Source of the DNA: Thermodesulfobium sp. 4217-1
Lineage (GTDB): Bacteria; Thermodesulfobiota; Thermodesulfobiia; Thermodesulfobiales; Thermodesulfobiaceae
Length of the DNA stretch: 64,000 nt
Direction: 5' to 3'
NCBI RefSeq assembly: GCF_039822205.1
Contig: NZ_JBAGBW010000008.1
Span: 1-64,000 of the forward strand
Part shown: one piece after another, positions 19,229-28,144 of the stretch
Layout: each line of letters starts with the position of its first letter
How positions within the stretch are numbered: the stretch's first letter is position 1
Notes under the pieces: model-generated
Told to the model about the DNA's origin: nothing
The model's database searches: none
Seen by the model: the letters and a program-made list of their open reading frames with translations, nothing else
Made by a program: the position numbers and the translations under genes

Positions 19229-19257
19229 AGTATAACATAAAATAGACTTAGAGTTAA
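19229..19257 (-). promoter_or_regulatory. promoter of 6S RNA
   Basis: On the minus strand TTAACT and TATACT are separated by exactly 17 bases, a good housekeeping sigma promoter. Seven bases after the -10 box comes the AAGTTCC that forms the first strand of the 6S RNA closing stem. It could also drive HIT, rpsU and pgpH by read-through. Confidence 0.7.
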
Positions 19258-19328
19258 TAGAATAAAAGTTTGATGTTAAATAAGACCGTTTATAGCTTTG
19301 ACTGTAAAAAATAATTTAAGTTAAAGTA

Positions 19329-19334
19329 TATAAT
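19329..19334 (+). promoter_or_regulatory. -10 box next to the GT9 start, suggesting leaderless mRNA
   Basis: A perfect TATAAT ends 6 bases before the GT9 ATG, so transcription would begin at or beside the start codon. There is no ribosome site before the ATG, in agreement. A TTGACT lies at 19298-19303 but is 25 bases away, too far for a normal -35. Confidence 0.45.
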
Positions 19335-19340
19335 ATAAAA

Positions 19341-20333
19341 ATGATTTCAAAAGAGAAAACTAAGATACTTGTAATATTTGGCTATCCCGGTATTGGTGAC
19401 ATATTATTGGCATCGCCAGTGTTAAGAGCATTAAATAGCTATTATAAAGACGTAGAATTTACCCTTTTTGCAAGGAAAATTTCTTCACTTTACAGCGTTT
19501 TCAACATTATCCCTTCCTGTGAAAAAGTTGTGTTCTATGATAAAAACGGCGAACACAAAGGTAACTTATCCTTTCTCAGGCTATGTACTTCTTTAAGAGG
19601 TCAGAAATTTGATCACGCTATAGTTTTGCACCACTCACCAAGAAATTCTATCGTCTCTTTTCTCTCTGGCGCTAAAAACAGAATAGGGTTAGACTATGGA
19701 ATAAACAAAATCTTTCTAACAAAATATGTAGAACCAAATGAAAATCAAAATATTATTTATTATTATGCTGATGTTCTAAAAGCTATGGGGATAAATATAT
19801 TTGACACAAGACCATGGATAATACGGCAAAATGTAGAAAGAGTAAAGAACAGGATAGTTTTCTCGATTGGTTCTAGTTGGTATCGAAAAGAATGGCCGCC
19901 TGAGTATTTTGCCCTGCTTGCGAATATGCTTGACAAAAATGGTTTTGAGGTAATCTTGGTCGGATCTGAAAAAGATATAGAAAAAGCAAACGTTATTATT
20001 TCAAAATCGAACGTTATAAATATGGTAAACAAAACAAAAAACCTTTTGGATCTGTGCAAGATAATAGAAAGCTCAAGCCTATTAATCTGCCCAGATACAG
20101 CAAGTCTTCACATAGCCAGAGGGCTTGACACAAAAACAATAAGCCTTTTTGGACCAACTTCACCTCTAATATATGGCCCCCTCCCAGAGGAAACAGATCA
20201 CAGGGCAATATACAAAAATCTTCCCTGCTCGGATAGATGCATTGACAAAGAGTGTCAGGAAAACCTTTGCATGAAGCAGATTAGCCCAGATGAGGTTTAT
20301 GAAAAAGCATTGGATATCCTCTCTAATCAGTAA
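19341..20333 (+). CDS. glycosyltransferase family 9 (heptosyltransferase-like)
   Basis: The 330-residue protein has the GT9 layout used for LPS core heptose transfer. It opens with FGYPGIGDILLASPVLRAL, has a central GSSWYRKEWPPEYFALLA and ends with the nucleotide-sugar motif CPDTASLHIARGLDTKTISLFGPTSP. A Cys cluster (CSDRC, KECQENLC) near the C-terminus occurs in many heptosyltransferase-like proteins. This supports an outer membrane with LPS or a similar glycolipid. There is no ribosome site; the mRNA may be leaderless. The gene converges on, and overlaps by 11 bases, the O-antigen-ligase-like gene. Confidence 0.9.
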   Translation: MISKEKTKILVIFGYPGIGDILLASPVLRALNSYYKDVEFTLFARKISSLYSVFNIIPSCEKVVFYDKNGEHKGNLSFLRLCTSLRGQKFDHAIVLHHSPRNSIVSFLSGAKNRIGLDYGINKIFLTKYVEPNENQNIIYYYADVLKAMGINIFDTRPWIIRQNVERVKNRIVFSIGSSWYRKEWPPEYFALLANMLDKNGFEVILVGSEKDIEKANVIISKSNVINMVNKTKNLLDLCKIIESSSLLICPDTASLHIARGLDTKTISLFGPTSPLIYGPLPEETDHRAIYKNLPCSDRCIDKECQENLCMKQISPDEVYEKALDILSNQ

Positions 20334-21471
20334 GCTTTATTGTTGAGAGGGTCATAAAGTATGCCAATATTTCAAGCTGCATTCTACCGTAAAACATATT
20401 TCCAGTAAGTCCCTCGCCAAGCCAATACCCCGTTATAAAAGTAACGAGAACAGAACATAGGGCCCATTGAAAACCCTTTGAATTTCTGAGCAAATTTATA
20501 GTCTGTTTGTAATACTGATAAAGCAATGCCACAAGACAAATTAAGCCAACTATTCCCATATCAGTTAAAACTTGAATAAAGGTGTTATGCGCGTGAGCTA
20601 CCGAGTTTGCAAGTGGGTCTTTTGGGTTGAGATATCTATAGTGATAAGCAAAGTGTCCCGCGCCTACACCGATTATTGGACTAAGAGGAAATATTTTAAA
20701 GATAGCTACCTTCCAGAACATTATCCTCTCGTGATTCGCAGTATATGTAAAGTTTAATAAATCAATAAAATTCGTTATACCCACATTTCTTTTAATAGGA
20801 GCGAGCAAGCCAATAGCGAAAATAATTGCCGAAGCAATCAGGCCCTTTGTCCTGAAAATCAATATCACAAATAAGCAAAGCCCTATTATGCTGGATATAA
20901 AGCTCCCTCTTGCACTTGATACATACAACACAAAAAGCTCAAAAAAGTAGATGGCAAACCAAAAATAAAAAGATTTCTTTCTATAGTTATATACTGCAAG
21001 GATAAAGGGAGCCAGTAGTGCAAGAGCCTGATAGGCGCTATAAGCGGTGTAGTAATGAAAGCTACCGACAACCTCGCGATTTCTTAGCCATTGGAAGAAA
21101 AATGCATATATTGTAATGGGCAGGGAAGAACAAGTCAAAGCAATAAAAGAGAAAACCACATCTCTTTTGGATTTTATAATACAGTATGTAACAAATATTA
21201 CAATAGCATATTCAAGGTAGGTGCTAGTCCATCTCAACCACAGTTCTTTATCAGCAGCTGCTATGCCAGAGAGAACGGCCGATCCGAACAAAAATAGCGC
21301 ATAAGGCAGTATGCCCTTTTTTAATATAGACAAGTTTTCTTTGGTCAGGCATGTTAACAAAGACAAAGTTAAAAACAGATAATCAACGGCATTGCTGAGA
21401 GGATTTGAAAATAAAAATAAACAAAAGAAGATCAAAGAAATTTTATGCCTATTCATAAATACGTTTTTCAT
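20323..21471 (-). CDS. O-antigen ligase/polymerase-like membrane protein
   Basis: A 382-residue integral membrane protein with about 10-12 hydrophobic segments. A Wzy_C-type loop includes SARGSFISSIIGL (Arg of the ligase family), GVGAGHFAYHYRY and AHNTFIQVLTDMGIVGLI, whose His is the hallmark catalytic residue. It attaches or polymerises undecaprenyl-linked glycans on the outside of the inner membrane. Its pairing with GT9 supports an LPS role. WaaL and Wzy cannot be separated by sequence alone. The ATG has GGGAG upstream. Confidence 0.85.
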   Translation of the reverse strand: MKNVFMNRHKISLIFFCLFLFSNPLSNAVDYLFLTLSLLTCLTKENLSILKKGILPYALFLFGSAVLSGIAAADKELWLRWTSTYLEYAIVIFVTYCIIKSKRDVVFSFIALTCSSLPITIYAFFFQWLRNREVVGSFHYYTAYSAYQALALLAPFILAVYNYRKKSFYFWFAIYFFELFVLYVSSARGSFISSIIGLCLFVILIFRTKGLIASAIIFAIGLLAPIKRNVGITNFIDLLNFTYTANHERIMFWKVAIFKIFPLSPIIGVGAGHFAYHYRYLNPKDPLANSVAHAHNTFIQVLTDMGIVGLICLVALLYQYYKQTINLLRNSKGFQWALCSVLVTFITGYWLGEGLTGNMFYGRMQLEILAYFMTLSTIKLTD

Positions 21472-21618
21472 AAAGGTGCTCCCTATTAAAATTTTTTATA
21501 TTTTAACACCAAACACAAAAATAAGTCTTGAAAGTTGTATAAGTGGTTTTATTTTAAACTAATTATTTACAAAAAATTAACATTCTTCATGTTTAATATT
21601 TAAGAAGAGGTGATAAAT

Positions 21619-23376
21619 ATGAAACAATTGTTAAGAGAGATAATAGAGAATAAACATTTTACAACCTTGTTCCAACCTATATTTTCACTTTCAAACGGCA
21701 ATGTGGTTGGCTATGAAGCTCTTACAAGGGGTCCAGAAGGATCTATATTGTATAATCCAGAAAAGCTATTTGAAAGTGCAAAAAATGAAAGCTTATTATG
21801 GGAAATGGAATTATCTACAAGATCAAGTGCTATAGAAAGATTTCTTAGCTTTCAATCAGATAAAATGCTATTTTTAAACGTGGATCCAGATATAATAAAG
21901 GATGAAAAATTTGTTAAGGGATCTACGAAACATCTACTCGAAAATATAATTAAGCAGTCCAATATAGTATTTGAAATTACTGAAAAAACAGCAATAAAAG
22001 ATTATATAGAGTTCAAAGAAATTATCAAAAACTATAAAACGCAAGGTTACAAAATTGCAATTGACGATGTGGGAGCAGGATATTCTGGTCTTACCACCAT
22101 TTCTGAAGTAAGACCAAACTTTATAAAAATTGACATGTTTCTTATAAGGGACATCGATAAAAATAATTTCAAAAAATCTATAGTAAAGGCACTCGTAGAA
22201 CTCGCCAACAACTCAAATCTAAAGCTCATAGCTGAAGGAATAGAGACATTAGATGAGCTAAAAACTGTGATTGAATTAGGAATTACTATGGCACAAGGAT
22301 TCTTGTTAGGGAAGCCATCAAAAGAGCTTTTAGTTTTGGATAATGTATTGCAAAACTTCATTCAAGAGACAAAGTTGTCCTTAGAAAAAATGAAATTTAC
22401 ATCAGCATTTAAATCACAAATAGGAAAAATAGCGAGAAGAGATGAAGGCAAACAATGTTCAAACTTATCAAAGGATATAGAGAAAATATTTTTAAGCAAT
22501 GTTAACCTGCATGGCATAGTACTATTAGATGAAGACAAGGCTGCGGGACTGATTACAAGAAGAGAATTTTTCACTCAACTGGGTACACAATTCGGAAGAG
22601 AATTGTATCTAAACAAACCAATAGAGAAGATAATGGACCAGGAGCCCCTAATACTTGACTACTCAATTCCAATTGACCAAGTAATAAAAAAGATAGCGAA
22701 TAGAGAAGAGAATAAACTGTATGACTATGTAATTGTAGAAAAGGATGAAAAGTATTTTGGAGTAGTCCCAATAATAAGTCTTTTAGAAAAATCTATGGAA
22801 TTAGAGCTAAATGTAGCCAAATACTCAAATCCTCTTACGGGACTGCCTGGAAACCTAATAATTGAAGAAAAGATTAGAGAATTTATAGATAAAGAAGTGC
22901 CATTTTCTTTAATTTATTTCGATCTAAATAATTTCAAATCTTTCAACGACTATTACAGCTTTGAAAGGGGCGATAAAGTTATAAAATATACTGCAAACAT
23001 ATTAGAGAGACATATTGGTTTTCATAAAGATGCATTTTTAGGGCACGTAGGAGGAGACGACTTCATAGCAGTTGTAGGGGCTTATGAGATAGAAAGGTTA
23101 TGCTGCAACATTACTGAAGAATTTGATTTTAATATCAAGAGATTTTATAACGAAGAAGATATAAACAAGGGTTACATAACATCAATCGACAGAGATGTTA
23201 CAGAAAAGCACTTCCCAATGATTAGCATTTCAATAGCATCTGTAAATAACAAGAAGATCGCAAATTATGAAAATATGACCGAAAAGGTTTCGGAAATTAA
23301 AAAAATATGCAAAGAATTGTGCAAAAAATTTAAGAAAAGTTATTTTTTGTCGGAAGAAGAAGTTCTTATAAAATAG
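21619..23376 (+). CDS. EAL-CBS-GGDEF c-di-GMP protein
   Basis: 585 residues with no membrane segment. Residues 1-250 form an EAL phosphodiesterase with all key residues visible: YEALTRGP, FLNVDP, FEITEK, IDDVGAGYSG, FIKIDMF, IAEGIET and QGFLLGKP. Residues about 265-400 are a CBS pair, which may bind a nucleotide. Residues about 415-580 are a GGDEF domain with FDLNNFKSFNDYY and the motif written GGDDF. Both synthesis and breakdown of c-di-GMP are therefore possible, gated by the CBS unit. ATG 21619 is preferred over GTG 21610 because AGAGGTG is correctly spaced. Confidence 0.92.
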   Translation: MKQLLREIIENKHFTTLFQPIFSLSNGNVVGYEALTRGPEGSILYNPEKLFESAKNESLLWEMELSTRSSAIERFLSFQSDKMLFLNVDPDIIKDEKFVKGSTKHLLENIIKQSNIVFEITEKTAIKDYIEFKEIIKNYKTQGYKIAIDDVGAGYSGLTTISEVRPNFIKIDMFLIRDIDKNNFKKSIVKALVELANNSNLKLIAEGIETLDELKTVIELGITMAQGFLLGKPSKELLVLDNVLQNFIQETKLSLEKMKFTSAFKSQIGKIARRDEGKQCSNLSKDIEKIFLSNVNLHGIVLLDEDKAAGLITRREFFTQLGTQFGRELYLNKPIEKIMDQEPLILDYSIPIDQVIKKIANREENKLYDYVIVEKDEKYFGVVPIISLLEKSMELELNVAKYSNPLTGLPGNLIIEEKIREFIDKEVPFSLIYFDLNNFKSFNDYYSFERGDKVIKYTANILERHIGFHKDAFLGHVGGDDFIAVVGAYEIERLCCNITEEFDFNIKRFYNEEDINKGYITSIDRDVTEKHFPMISISIASVNNKKIANYENMTEKVSEIKKICKELCKKFKKSYFLSEEEVLIK

Positions 23377-23404
23377 TAAAATGACAGATAAACCAAAATG
23401 ACAC

Positions 23405-23433
23405 TTGCAAACAATTTTTAAATGTGATAATAT
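23405..23433 (+). promoter_or_regulatory. promoter of tRNA-Asp
   Basis: TTGCAA and TAATAT are separated by 17 bases, ending about 14 bases before the mature tRNA. Spacing and sequence fit a housekeeping promoter. Confidence 0.6.
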
Positions 23434-23447
23434 ACTTTTCATTCAAA

Positions 23448-23525
23448 GGGGTGGTGGTGTAGTCGGCCCAACACACCTGCCTGTCACGCAGGAGATCGCG
23501 AGTTCGAATCTCGTCCACCCCGCCA
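23448..23525 (+). tRNA. tRNA-Asp (anticodon GTC), CCA encoded
   Basis: A complete cloverleaf is visible. Acceptor strands GGGGTGG and CCACCCC pair, followed by discriminator G and an encoded CCA. The anticodon stem CCTGC/GCAGG encloses CTGTCAC, giving anticodon GTC. The T arm is GCGAG-TTCGAAT-CTCGT. The discriminator G agrees with aspartate identity. Confidence 0.98.
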
Positions 23526-23536
23526 CTTAAATTATT

Positions 23537-23584
23537 AATTAACCTAATCCTTAGTCAGGAGATTGGTTAATTTTTAATTTTTTT
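23537..23584 (+). terminator. rho-independent terminator after tRNA-Asp
   Basis: AATTAACCTAATC pairs with GATTGGTTAATT around an 11-base loop, with one bulged T, and is followed by a T-rich run. It ends the tRNA transcript and separates it from the NlpC/P60 gene. Confidence 0.7.
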
Positions 23585-23634
23585 CTAATCTCATAGTTTA
23601 TAATAGATCAATTACTATTGTAAAAGAGGTCTTA

Positions 23635-24336
23635 GTGAAAAGGAAAATTTTCTTTATATTGGTGCTTTTTCTTATAGTTTCTTCTGCGAGCAGTTACTCT
23701 TTTGCTGTCACCCTCAGGCCAGGAGATAGCTCTGACGAGGTCCAAAATATAAAAGTAAAGCTTTACGACCTAGGATACAACGTAACGGTAAACAAAAACT
23801 TCGATGAAAAGACCGAAAATGCAGTAAAGCTTTATCAAAAAGAAGCCAAACTCCCTGTCACAGGAATCATAGATGACATTACCTATCAATGTCTCACAAT
23901 GGGCAGAATGACAGTAATAGAAAAATACAAAACCTTCGACCTTGCGTCCCTTTCAAGACAGATGGACGTTAATTCGAACCCCATAATAAGAACTGCAGTA
24001 AGATTTATGGGCATCTCATATAGGTGGGGCGGAGAAATGCCCTCTACAGGGTTTGACTGTTCTGGATATGTCCAATATGTCTTTAGATTAAATGGGATAA
24101 GCCTTCCAAGAACGGCCGATCTCCAATATGACTCGGGAACTCCAATATCTGTTTCAGAGCTTAGACCAGGAGATTTAGTATTTTTTACAACTTATCTGCC
24201 AGGAGCTTCACACGATGGGATATATATTGGTAATGGAAAATTTATAGCTGCGAATACTAGCACGGGGGTTAGTATAAGCTCTCTTGATGACCCTTATTGG
24301 AAAACCAGGTATTTTGGAGCAGTTAGAGTTCGATAA
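23635..24336 (+). CDS. secreted NlpC/P60 peptidoglycan hydrolase with PG-binding domain
   Basis: A 233-residue exported protein. Residues 1-25 form a signal peptide (KRK then a hydrophobic run, ending SYSFA). Residues about 27-88 are a PG_binding_1 domain (LRPGDSSDEVQNIKVKLYDLGY). Residues about 115-233 form an NlpC/P60 cysteine peptidase with FDCSGYVQYVF (Cys nucleophile), SHDGIYIGNGKFI (His) and a third polar residue in AANTS. It should cleave gamma-glutamyl-diamino-acid links in peptidoglycan. The start is GTG with AAGAGG upstream. The 3' end overlaps ispE on the other strand by 14 bases. Confidence 0.92.
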   Translation: MKRKIFFILVLFLIVSSASSYSFAVTLRPGDSSDEVQNIKVKLYDLGYNVTVNKNFDEKTENAVKLYQKEAKLPVTGIIDDITYQCLTMGRMTVIEKYKTFDLASLSRQMDVNSNPIIRTAVRFMGISYRWGGEMPSTGFDCSGYVQYVFRLNGISLPRTADLQYDSGTPISVSELRPGDLVFFTTYLPGASHDGIYIGNGKFIAANTSTGVSISSLDDPYWKTRYFGAVRVR

Positions 24337-25153
24337 GATCCATATTTAGTGGCTTTAAAACTGAAGACCTTACCTGAGCCAGTCCTTCCAGCTCCTTTCC
24401 GATCAGGGTTTCATTTTCTGATTTTGCAAAAAAGACAGAGCCAGATCCGCTCATCAGATTCCAATCAGACAGTCCATTTAATACTTCTTTAATTTTTTTT
24501 AAATCAGAATCTATTGGCAAAATCAAATCTTCAAAAACATTCCCTGTTTTAATAAAACCTCTCCTTCTTTCATCACAAAACTGTTTCGTATAGTTAGTAA
24601 TTTTCGGATCTTTATCGTACAGGTTATACGCAAAGGATGTTGATATTCCTTTGTTTGGCAAAATCAATATTATTTTTTCTTCTAAATACTCTTCTAATTT
24701 AGAGACCTTTTCTCCTCTCCCTTCGACCAGGCACATTCCCCCATAAAAAAAATATGCTATATCAGAACCAAAATTGAGAGACAGATCGAGCAAATCCTTT
24801 CTCTTTAAACCTAAGGAAAAAATTAAGTTGATAGCGTACAGAAAAGCTGCCGCATCGCTTGAACCGCCTCCCAGACCAGCCATCAGGGGTATGTTTTTTT
24901 CTAAATTAACGTATACTCCACTCTTAACATCATAGTTTGATGAAATATAATGCCAAATTTTGTGTAAGATGTTGTTTTCAATCTTAATGTTAGAATCAAG
25001 AATCAAGTTTTTATTATCAATAGGCCTCAAAGACAATGAATCGAAAAAATCAATACTGTGAAAAACAGAAGCAATTTCGTGATAACCATCTGGATATTTG
25101 CCTAAAATATCAAGGCTTAAGTTAACTTTTGCAAAGGCATTTATAGTAAAAAT
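24323..25153 (-). CDS. ispE: 4-diphosphocytidyl-2-C-methyl-D-erythritol kinase, probable ATT start
   Basis: IspE is the GHMP kinase of the MEP isoprenoid pathway. The ATP loop MAGLGGGSSDAAAFLY and the C-terminal LMSGSGSVFFAK are present. The first standard start (TTG 25036) would remove the conserved AFAKVNLSLDILGKYPDGYHEI substrate segment, which is readable in the same frame upstream. Between a TAA stop and that segment there is no ATG, GTG or TTG. Only GTT (8 bases after AGGAGG) and ATT at 25153 (11 bases after) remain. ATT gives 276 residues, the family length. The exact codon is inferred. Confidence 0.92.
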   Translation of the reverse strand: MFTINAFAKVNLSLDILGKYPDGYHEIASVFHSIDFFDSLSLRPIDNKNLILDSNIKIENNILHKIWHYISSNYDVKSGVYVNLEKNIPLMAGLGGGSSDAAAFLYAINLIFSLGLKRKDLLDLSLNFGSDIAYFFYGGMCLVEGRGEKVSKLEEYLEEKIILILPNKGISTSFAYNLYDKDPKITNYTKQFCDERRRGFIKTGNVFEDLILPIDSDLKKIKEVLNGLSDWNLMSGSGSVFFAKSENETLIGKELEGLAQVRSSVLKPLNMDLIEL

Positions 25154-25261
25154 AACTTTTTTATCCTCCTGACATTAAATAATTAAATCAATCTAATTAA
25201 AATATAACTTATACCAAACTATAATTGATATAATATTCTAAACTATAAAAGAGGTGAAGTT

Positions 25262-25927
25262 TTGGAACAAATTTCAAATTTGCTAAATGTAATTTATTCA
25301 AGCGTACTGAGCATGAATATGAACATATGGGTCTTTTGCTCTATCGCATTTTTCTGGCTTTTTTTAGATTCAATGGGATTACCCCTGCCCTATGAAGGAA
25401 TGCTATTAATTACAGGCGCTCTTGTAGGCGCTGGTTTCATAAACCCAGTAGAAGCTATCGCACTCACAATATTTTCAACAATTTTTGGAGCATGTTTATC
25501 TTTCTTAATCGGCGTAAAACTAAAGCCATTTACTACAAAATTAGGTCCAAGGTACCTAAACATATTAGAACATATCTTATATCTCATTGAGGGAGAGAAG
25601 GGCTTTGTAATTCTTATAGTTGTCAGATTTCTACCTGGAATAAGACATTTTTCTTCCTACATCGCAGGGATTTCGAAAGTTGATCTAAAAGATTTTTTAA
25701 TCCCAACTAGCATAGGCAGCTCAATATGGACTATTTTTGTATTAATAGTGGGCTTTTCAGGAATGGAGAGCATAAAGATGTTCAAAGAAAATTCGCTATT
25801 AGCATCCTTAATTCTCGTAATCACAATTTCTATATTTGGCTATGTTTATTTTTCCCTACACAAACACAGCAAAAAAATTCTAAAAGTTAAAAAAGGAGAT
25901 ATTTATGAGAAAAAGACTGTTAATTGA
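25262..25927 (+). CDS. DedA-family membrane protein
   Basis: The 221-residue inner-membrane protein belongs to the DedA/VTT family, which includes undecaprenyl-phosphate and phospholipid flippases. The early acidic LDSMGLPLPYEGMLLITGAL and the later RFLPGIRHFSSYIAGISKVDLKDFL (family Arg residues) are characteristic. TTG is the start, with AGAGGTG 5 bases before. Its last 23 bases overlap the Lin0512-type gene. Divergent from ispE; both could share the AT-rich region 25154-25261. Transported lipid unknown. Confidence 0.9.
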   Translation: MEQISNLLNVIYSSVLSMNMNIWVFCSIAFFWLFLDSMGLPLPYEGMLLITGALVGAGFINPVEAIALTIFSTIFGACLSFLIGVKLKPFTTKLGPRYLNILEHILYLIEGEKGFVILIVVRFLPGIRHFSSYIAGISKVDLKDFLIPTSIGSSIWTIFVLIVGFSGMESIKMFKENSLLASLILVITISIFGYVYFSLHKHSKKILKVKKGDIYEKKTVN

Positions 25928-26270
25928 AATGGGTATGGGCATAGACCAGCACGGACAGTCTCCTACAAAGGCAGCAATTAAAGCTATTAAAAACGCAATA
26001 CAGAACGTTTACATAACTGGATTAATAGAAATATTTAACATTAAGAATCTGGAAGAAATCGAAATTTTAGCAGAATTAGGAGTTCCAAATCCAGACATGA
26101 TAGATATTGAAGAGCTAAAAACTGCCTTTCCAATTCAGGGGAATATAAAGATAGATGTGAAAGATGGAGGTATGAAGATAAAGGCTCTTAAAATAGAAGA
26201 GCTAAAAGACCTCAGCGATGAAGTAATTATTTGCTGTGCAGCAGTAAGCGTATTTGTAAACGTAAACTGA
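25905..26270 (+). CDS. Lin0512-family protein of unknown function
   Basis: The 121-residue protein has the conserved opening RLLIEMGMGIDQHGQSPTKAA and an inner repeat-like ALGI/ELGV segment seen in the Lin0512 family, small cytosolic proteins with no established function. The GMGIDxHGQ motif contains candidate ligand residues (Asp, His). AAAGGAG stands before the ATG, and the gene overlaps the DedA end, so the two are co-translated. No biochemical role should be assumed. Confidence 0.85.
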   Translation: MRKRLLIEMGMGIDQHGQSPTKAAIKAIKNAIQNVYITGLIEIFNIKNLEEIEILAELGVPNPDMIDIEELKTAFPIQGNIKIDVKDGGMKIKALKIEELKDLSDEVIICCAAVSVFVNVN

Positions 26271-26282
26271 GATTAGATTATA

Positions 26283-27425
26283 TTATCCTATACTTGAAAG
26301 GTTTTCTAAGGTTCTTGCTCTTATTGTTGGGCTGTCAGGGTATGGCTCTTCAATAGGCAAAAGTAAAGATACAGTCTGTGATTTACAAACTGGGCATACA
26401 CTTTGGTTATTTTTGTCTTTGTGAACGACAAATCTTTTGCCACAATGCGAGCAATATATCAAATCCTTTTGCCCTGACTTCTTGCCCCTCTTGGCAATGG
26501 GTTCTCCTTCGATCTCCACAATATCCATTGAAAAGTTTATTATTGGTGCATTTGTCAAAGCAGTGCCCACGCCAAATATGTCTGCCACATCGCTAAGATC
26601 TTTGGCCACATATTCATCAATGCCCCCTGAAAGGGCAATCTTTACCTTATTAAAACCGCGCAAATCGAGCTCCCACCTAACCTCTTCAAGAATCTTTCTA
26701 ATATTGCCTCTCCTTGAGGACGGCGTATCCAGCCTTACGGCATAAAGTCTTTCGCCCAAAAGCTTGGCAGCCTCAATAGCTTCAAATTTTTCATCACAAA
26801 AAGTATCGACAAGGGCAATACGAGGTATAGCTTTATCAATCACGTCGTCAAATGCCTTAAGAGCATCTTTCAAGGACCCCATAAGCAGCACCAAAGAATG
26901 AGGCATAGTCCCCTTTGGGGTTTGATTGATTACTTTACCGCCAATAATGCTTGAAACCCCATCACAACCTCCAATATATGCGTTCCTCTCAAGATGAGCT
27001 GTAATAGAAGGGTGAGCGCGCCTCGAACCAAATGAGATAAGCTGCTTGGAACCTATGACCTTTTTAATTCTGGCAGCCTTAGTGGCTACCGCCGATGCCT
27101 GGCAAAGAATGCCCAATACTGCAGTTTCAAAAAGAGCAAAATCTACATATCTACCTTTAATAGACAAAACTGGCTCGTCAGGATAAAATAAGCTGCCCTC
27201 TCGCATAGATAATACTTCTATGCCTCTTATATTATTAAGTATCATCCTGGCTTCATTAATGCCTGCAAAAATCCCCCAATCATAGCCTGTCGGCAATGAA
27301 GAAGCTTTTATCTCAACCAAAACACTCTTGTTGATATCTTTTTCGTTCAGGATTTTCAAAGTTCTTAGAAAATACGAATCAGCGGTAAAACCGTCTATTA
27401 TTTCATCAAAGTCTGAAATAAGCAA
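26283..27425 (-). CDS. pncB: nicotinate phosphoribosyltransferase with C-terminal zinc ribbon
   Basis: The 380-residue enzyme joins nicotinate and PRPP in NAD salvage. The opening DGFTADSYFLRTLKIL, the FGSRRAHPSI substrate loop and the ALSGGIDEYVAKDL and FGVGTAL phosphate-binding parts match the archaeal/short bacterial NAPRTase group. After residue 330 there is a four-cysteine ribbon, YCSHCGKRF and CPVCKSQ, consistent with one zinc. The start is TTG with AGAAGA upstream; ATT a few codons later is also conceivable. It lies 5 bases behind thyX on the same strand. Confidence 0.88.
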   Translation of the reverse strand: MLISDFDEIIDGFTADSYFLRTLKILNEKDINKSVLVEIKASSLPTGYDWGIFAGINEARMILNNIRGIEVLSMREGSLFYPDEPVLSIKGRYVDFALFETAVLGILCQASAVATKAARIKKVIGSKQLISFGSRRAHPSITAHLERNAYIGGCDGVSSIIGGKVINQTPKGTMPHSLVLLMGSLKDALKAFDDVIDKAIPRIALVDTFCDEKFEAIEAAKLLGERLYAVRLDTPSSRRGNIRKILEEVRWELDLRGFNKVKIALSGGIDEYVAKDLSDVADIFGVGTALTNAPIINFSMDIVEIEGEPIAKRGKKSGQKDLIYCSHCGKRFVVHKDKNNQSVCPVCKSQTVSLLLPIEEPYPDSPTIRARTLENLSSIG

Positions 27426-27430
27426 TTCTT

Positions 27431-28144
27431 CTAAGACTCTTTTTTAGGCTTTCTGCCGCAAGATTTCTCCTCATTGCAATAGCCTGTAATTTCACACTTT
27501 GGGTATAAAAATTCTGACAAGAAGGGAGAAACCTCAAAAACTCTTACCTTTATCTCCTCAAATATTGAACGTATTTCCCATTGTGCCCTTTGACAAAGCC
27601 TAAGATTGGATGCATGCATAAGCTCCCTGAAGTTCATAGTCATAACAAGAGAGGTATGAGCGCTATTTGGCAGAATATACCTTGCGTCCTCAGCAGGAAC
27701 TCCCTTAGACAAAAGATCCTCGTACAATCTCCTCCCAAGCTCCAGATAGTCCCTGTATTTCGTAAGAATTGATGGATGTTTCTGGAATGTTTGCGGGAAT
27801 ACGTATAAATCTTCTATCTCAACTCTTTTGTTAGATTCAGAATCTCGACTCCTCATGCCAAACCTGGTATATCTTTGGCTCTTTTGTGTAAAGGACGCTA
27901 TCCTGTGCCTTACAAGCTGATGAGAGCAGGATCTGGAGATATTTTCAACTCCAAACGTAAAAGAAACATGCTCAAAAGGAGTATGATGTCCCATCTTATA
28001 CAATCTCTTTACAAGCTCTTGGGCCTCATCTTCTTTAAGATCAGAATATACGTCAAAGATAGATTTCGTAGTCACTGAGACCCTTGCCCCCAGGGCAATA
28101 GCCCTGACGGGGTCTGGAGTACAGTAAATAAGTGAAATCTTAAT
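27431..28144 (-). CDS. thyX: FAD-dependent thymidylate synthase ThyX, probable ATT start
   Basis: ThyX makes dTMP from dUMP using FAD and methylenetetrahydrofolate. The ThyX motif reads [16 protein letters not shown], and the dUMP-side [23 protein letters not shown] follows. Starting at GTG 28075 would delete the conserved first strand. The frame upstream reads [22 protein letters not shown], as in other ThyX proteins, and begins at ATT 28144. AGAGGA lies 8 bases before this ATT. The ATT overlaps the rpmE TAA as ATTAA, a coupling arrangement equivalent to ATGA. Length becomes 237 residues. A C-terminal Cys/Lys tail may be disordered. Confidence 0.94.
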   Translation of the reverse strand: MKISLIYCTPDPVRAIALGARVSVTTKSIFDVYSDLKEDEAQELVKRLYKMGHHTPFEHVSFTFGVENISRSCSHQLVRHRIASFTQKSQRYTRFGMRSRDSESNKRVEIEDLYVFPQTFQKHPSILTKYRDYLELGRRLYEDLLSKGVPAEDARYILPNSAHTSLVMTMNFRELMHASNLRLCQRAQWEIRSIFEEIKVRVFEVSPFLSEFLYPKCEITGYCNEEKSCGRKPKKES

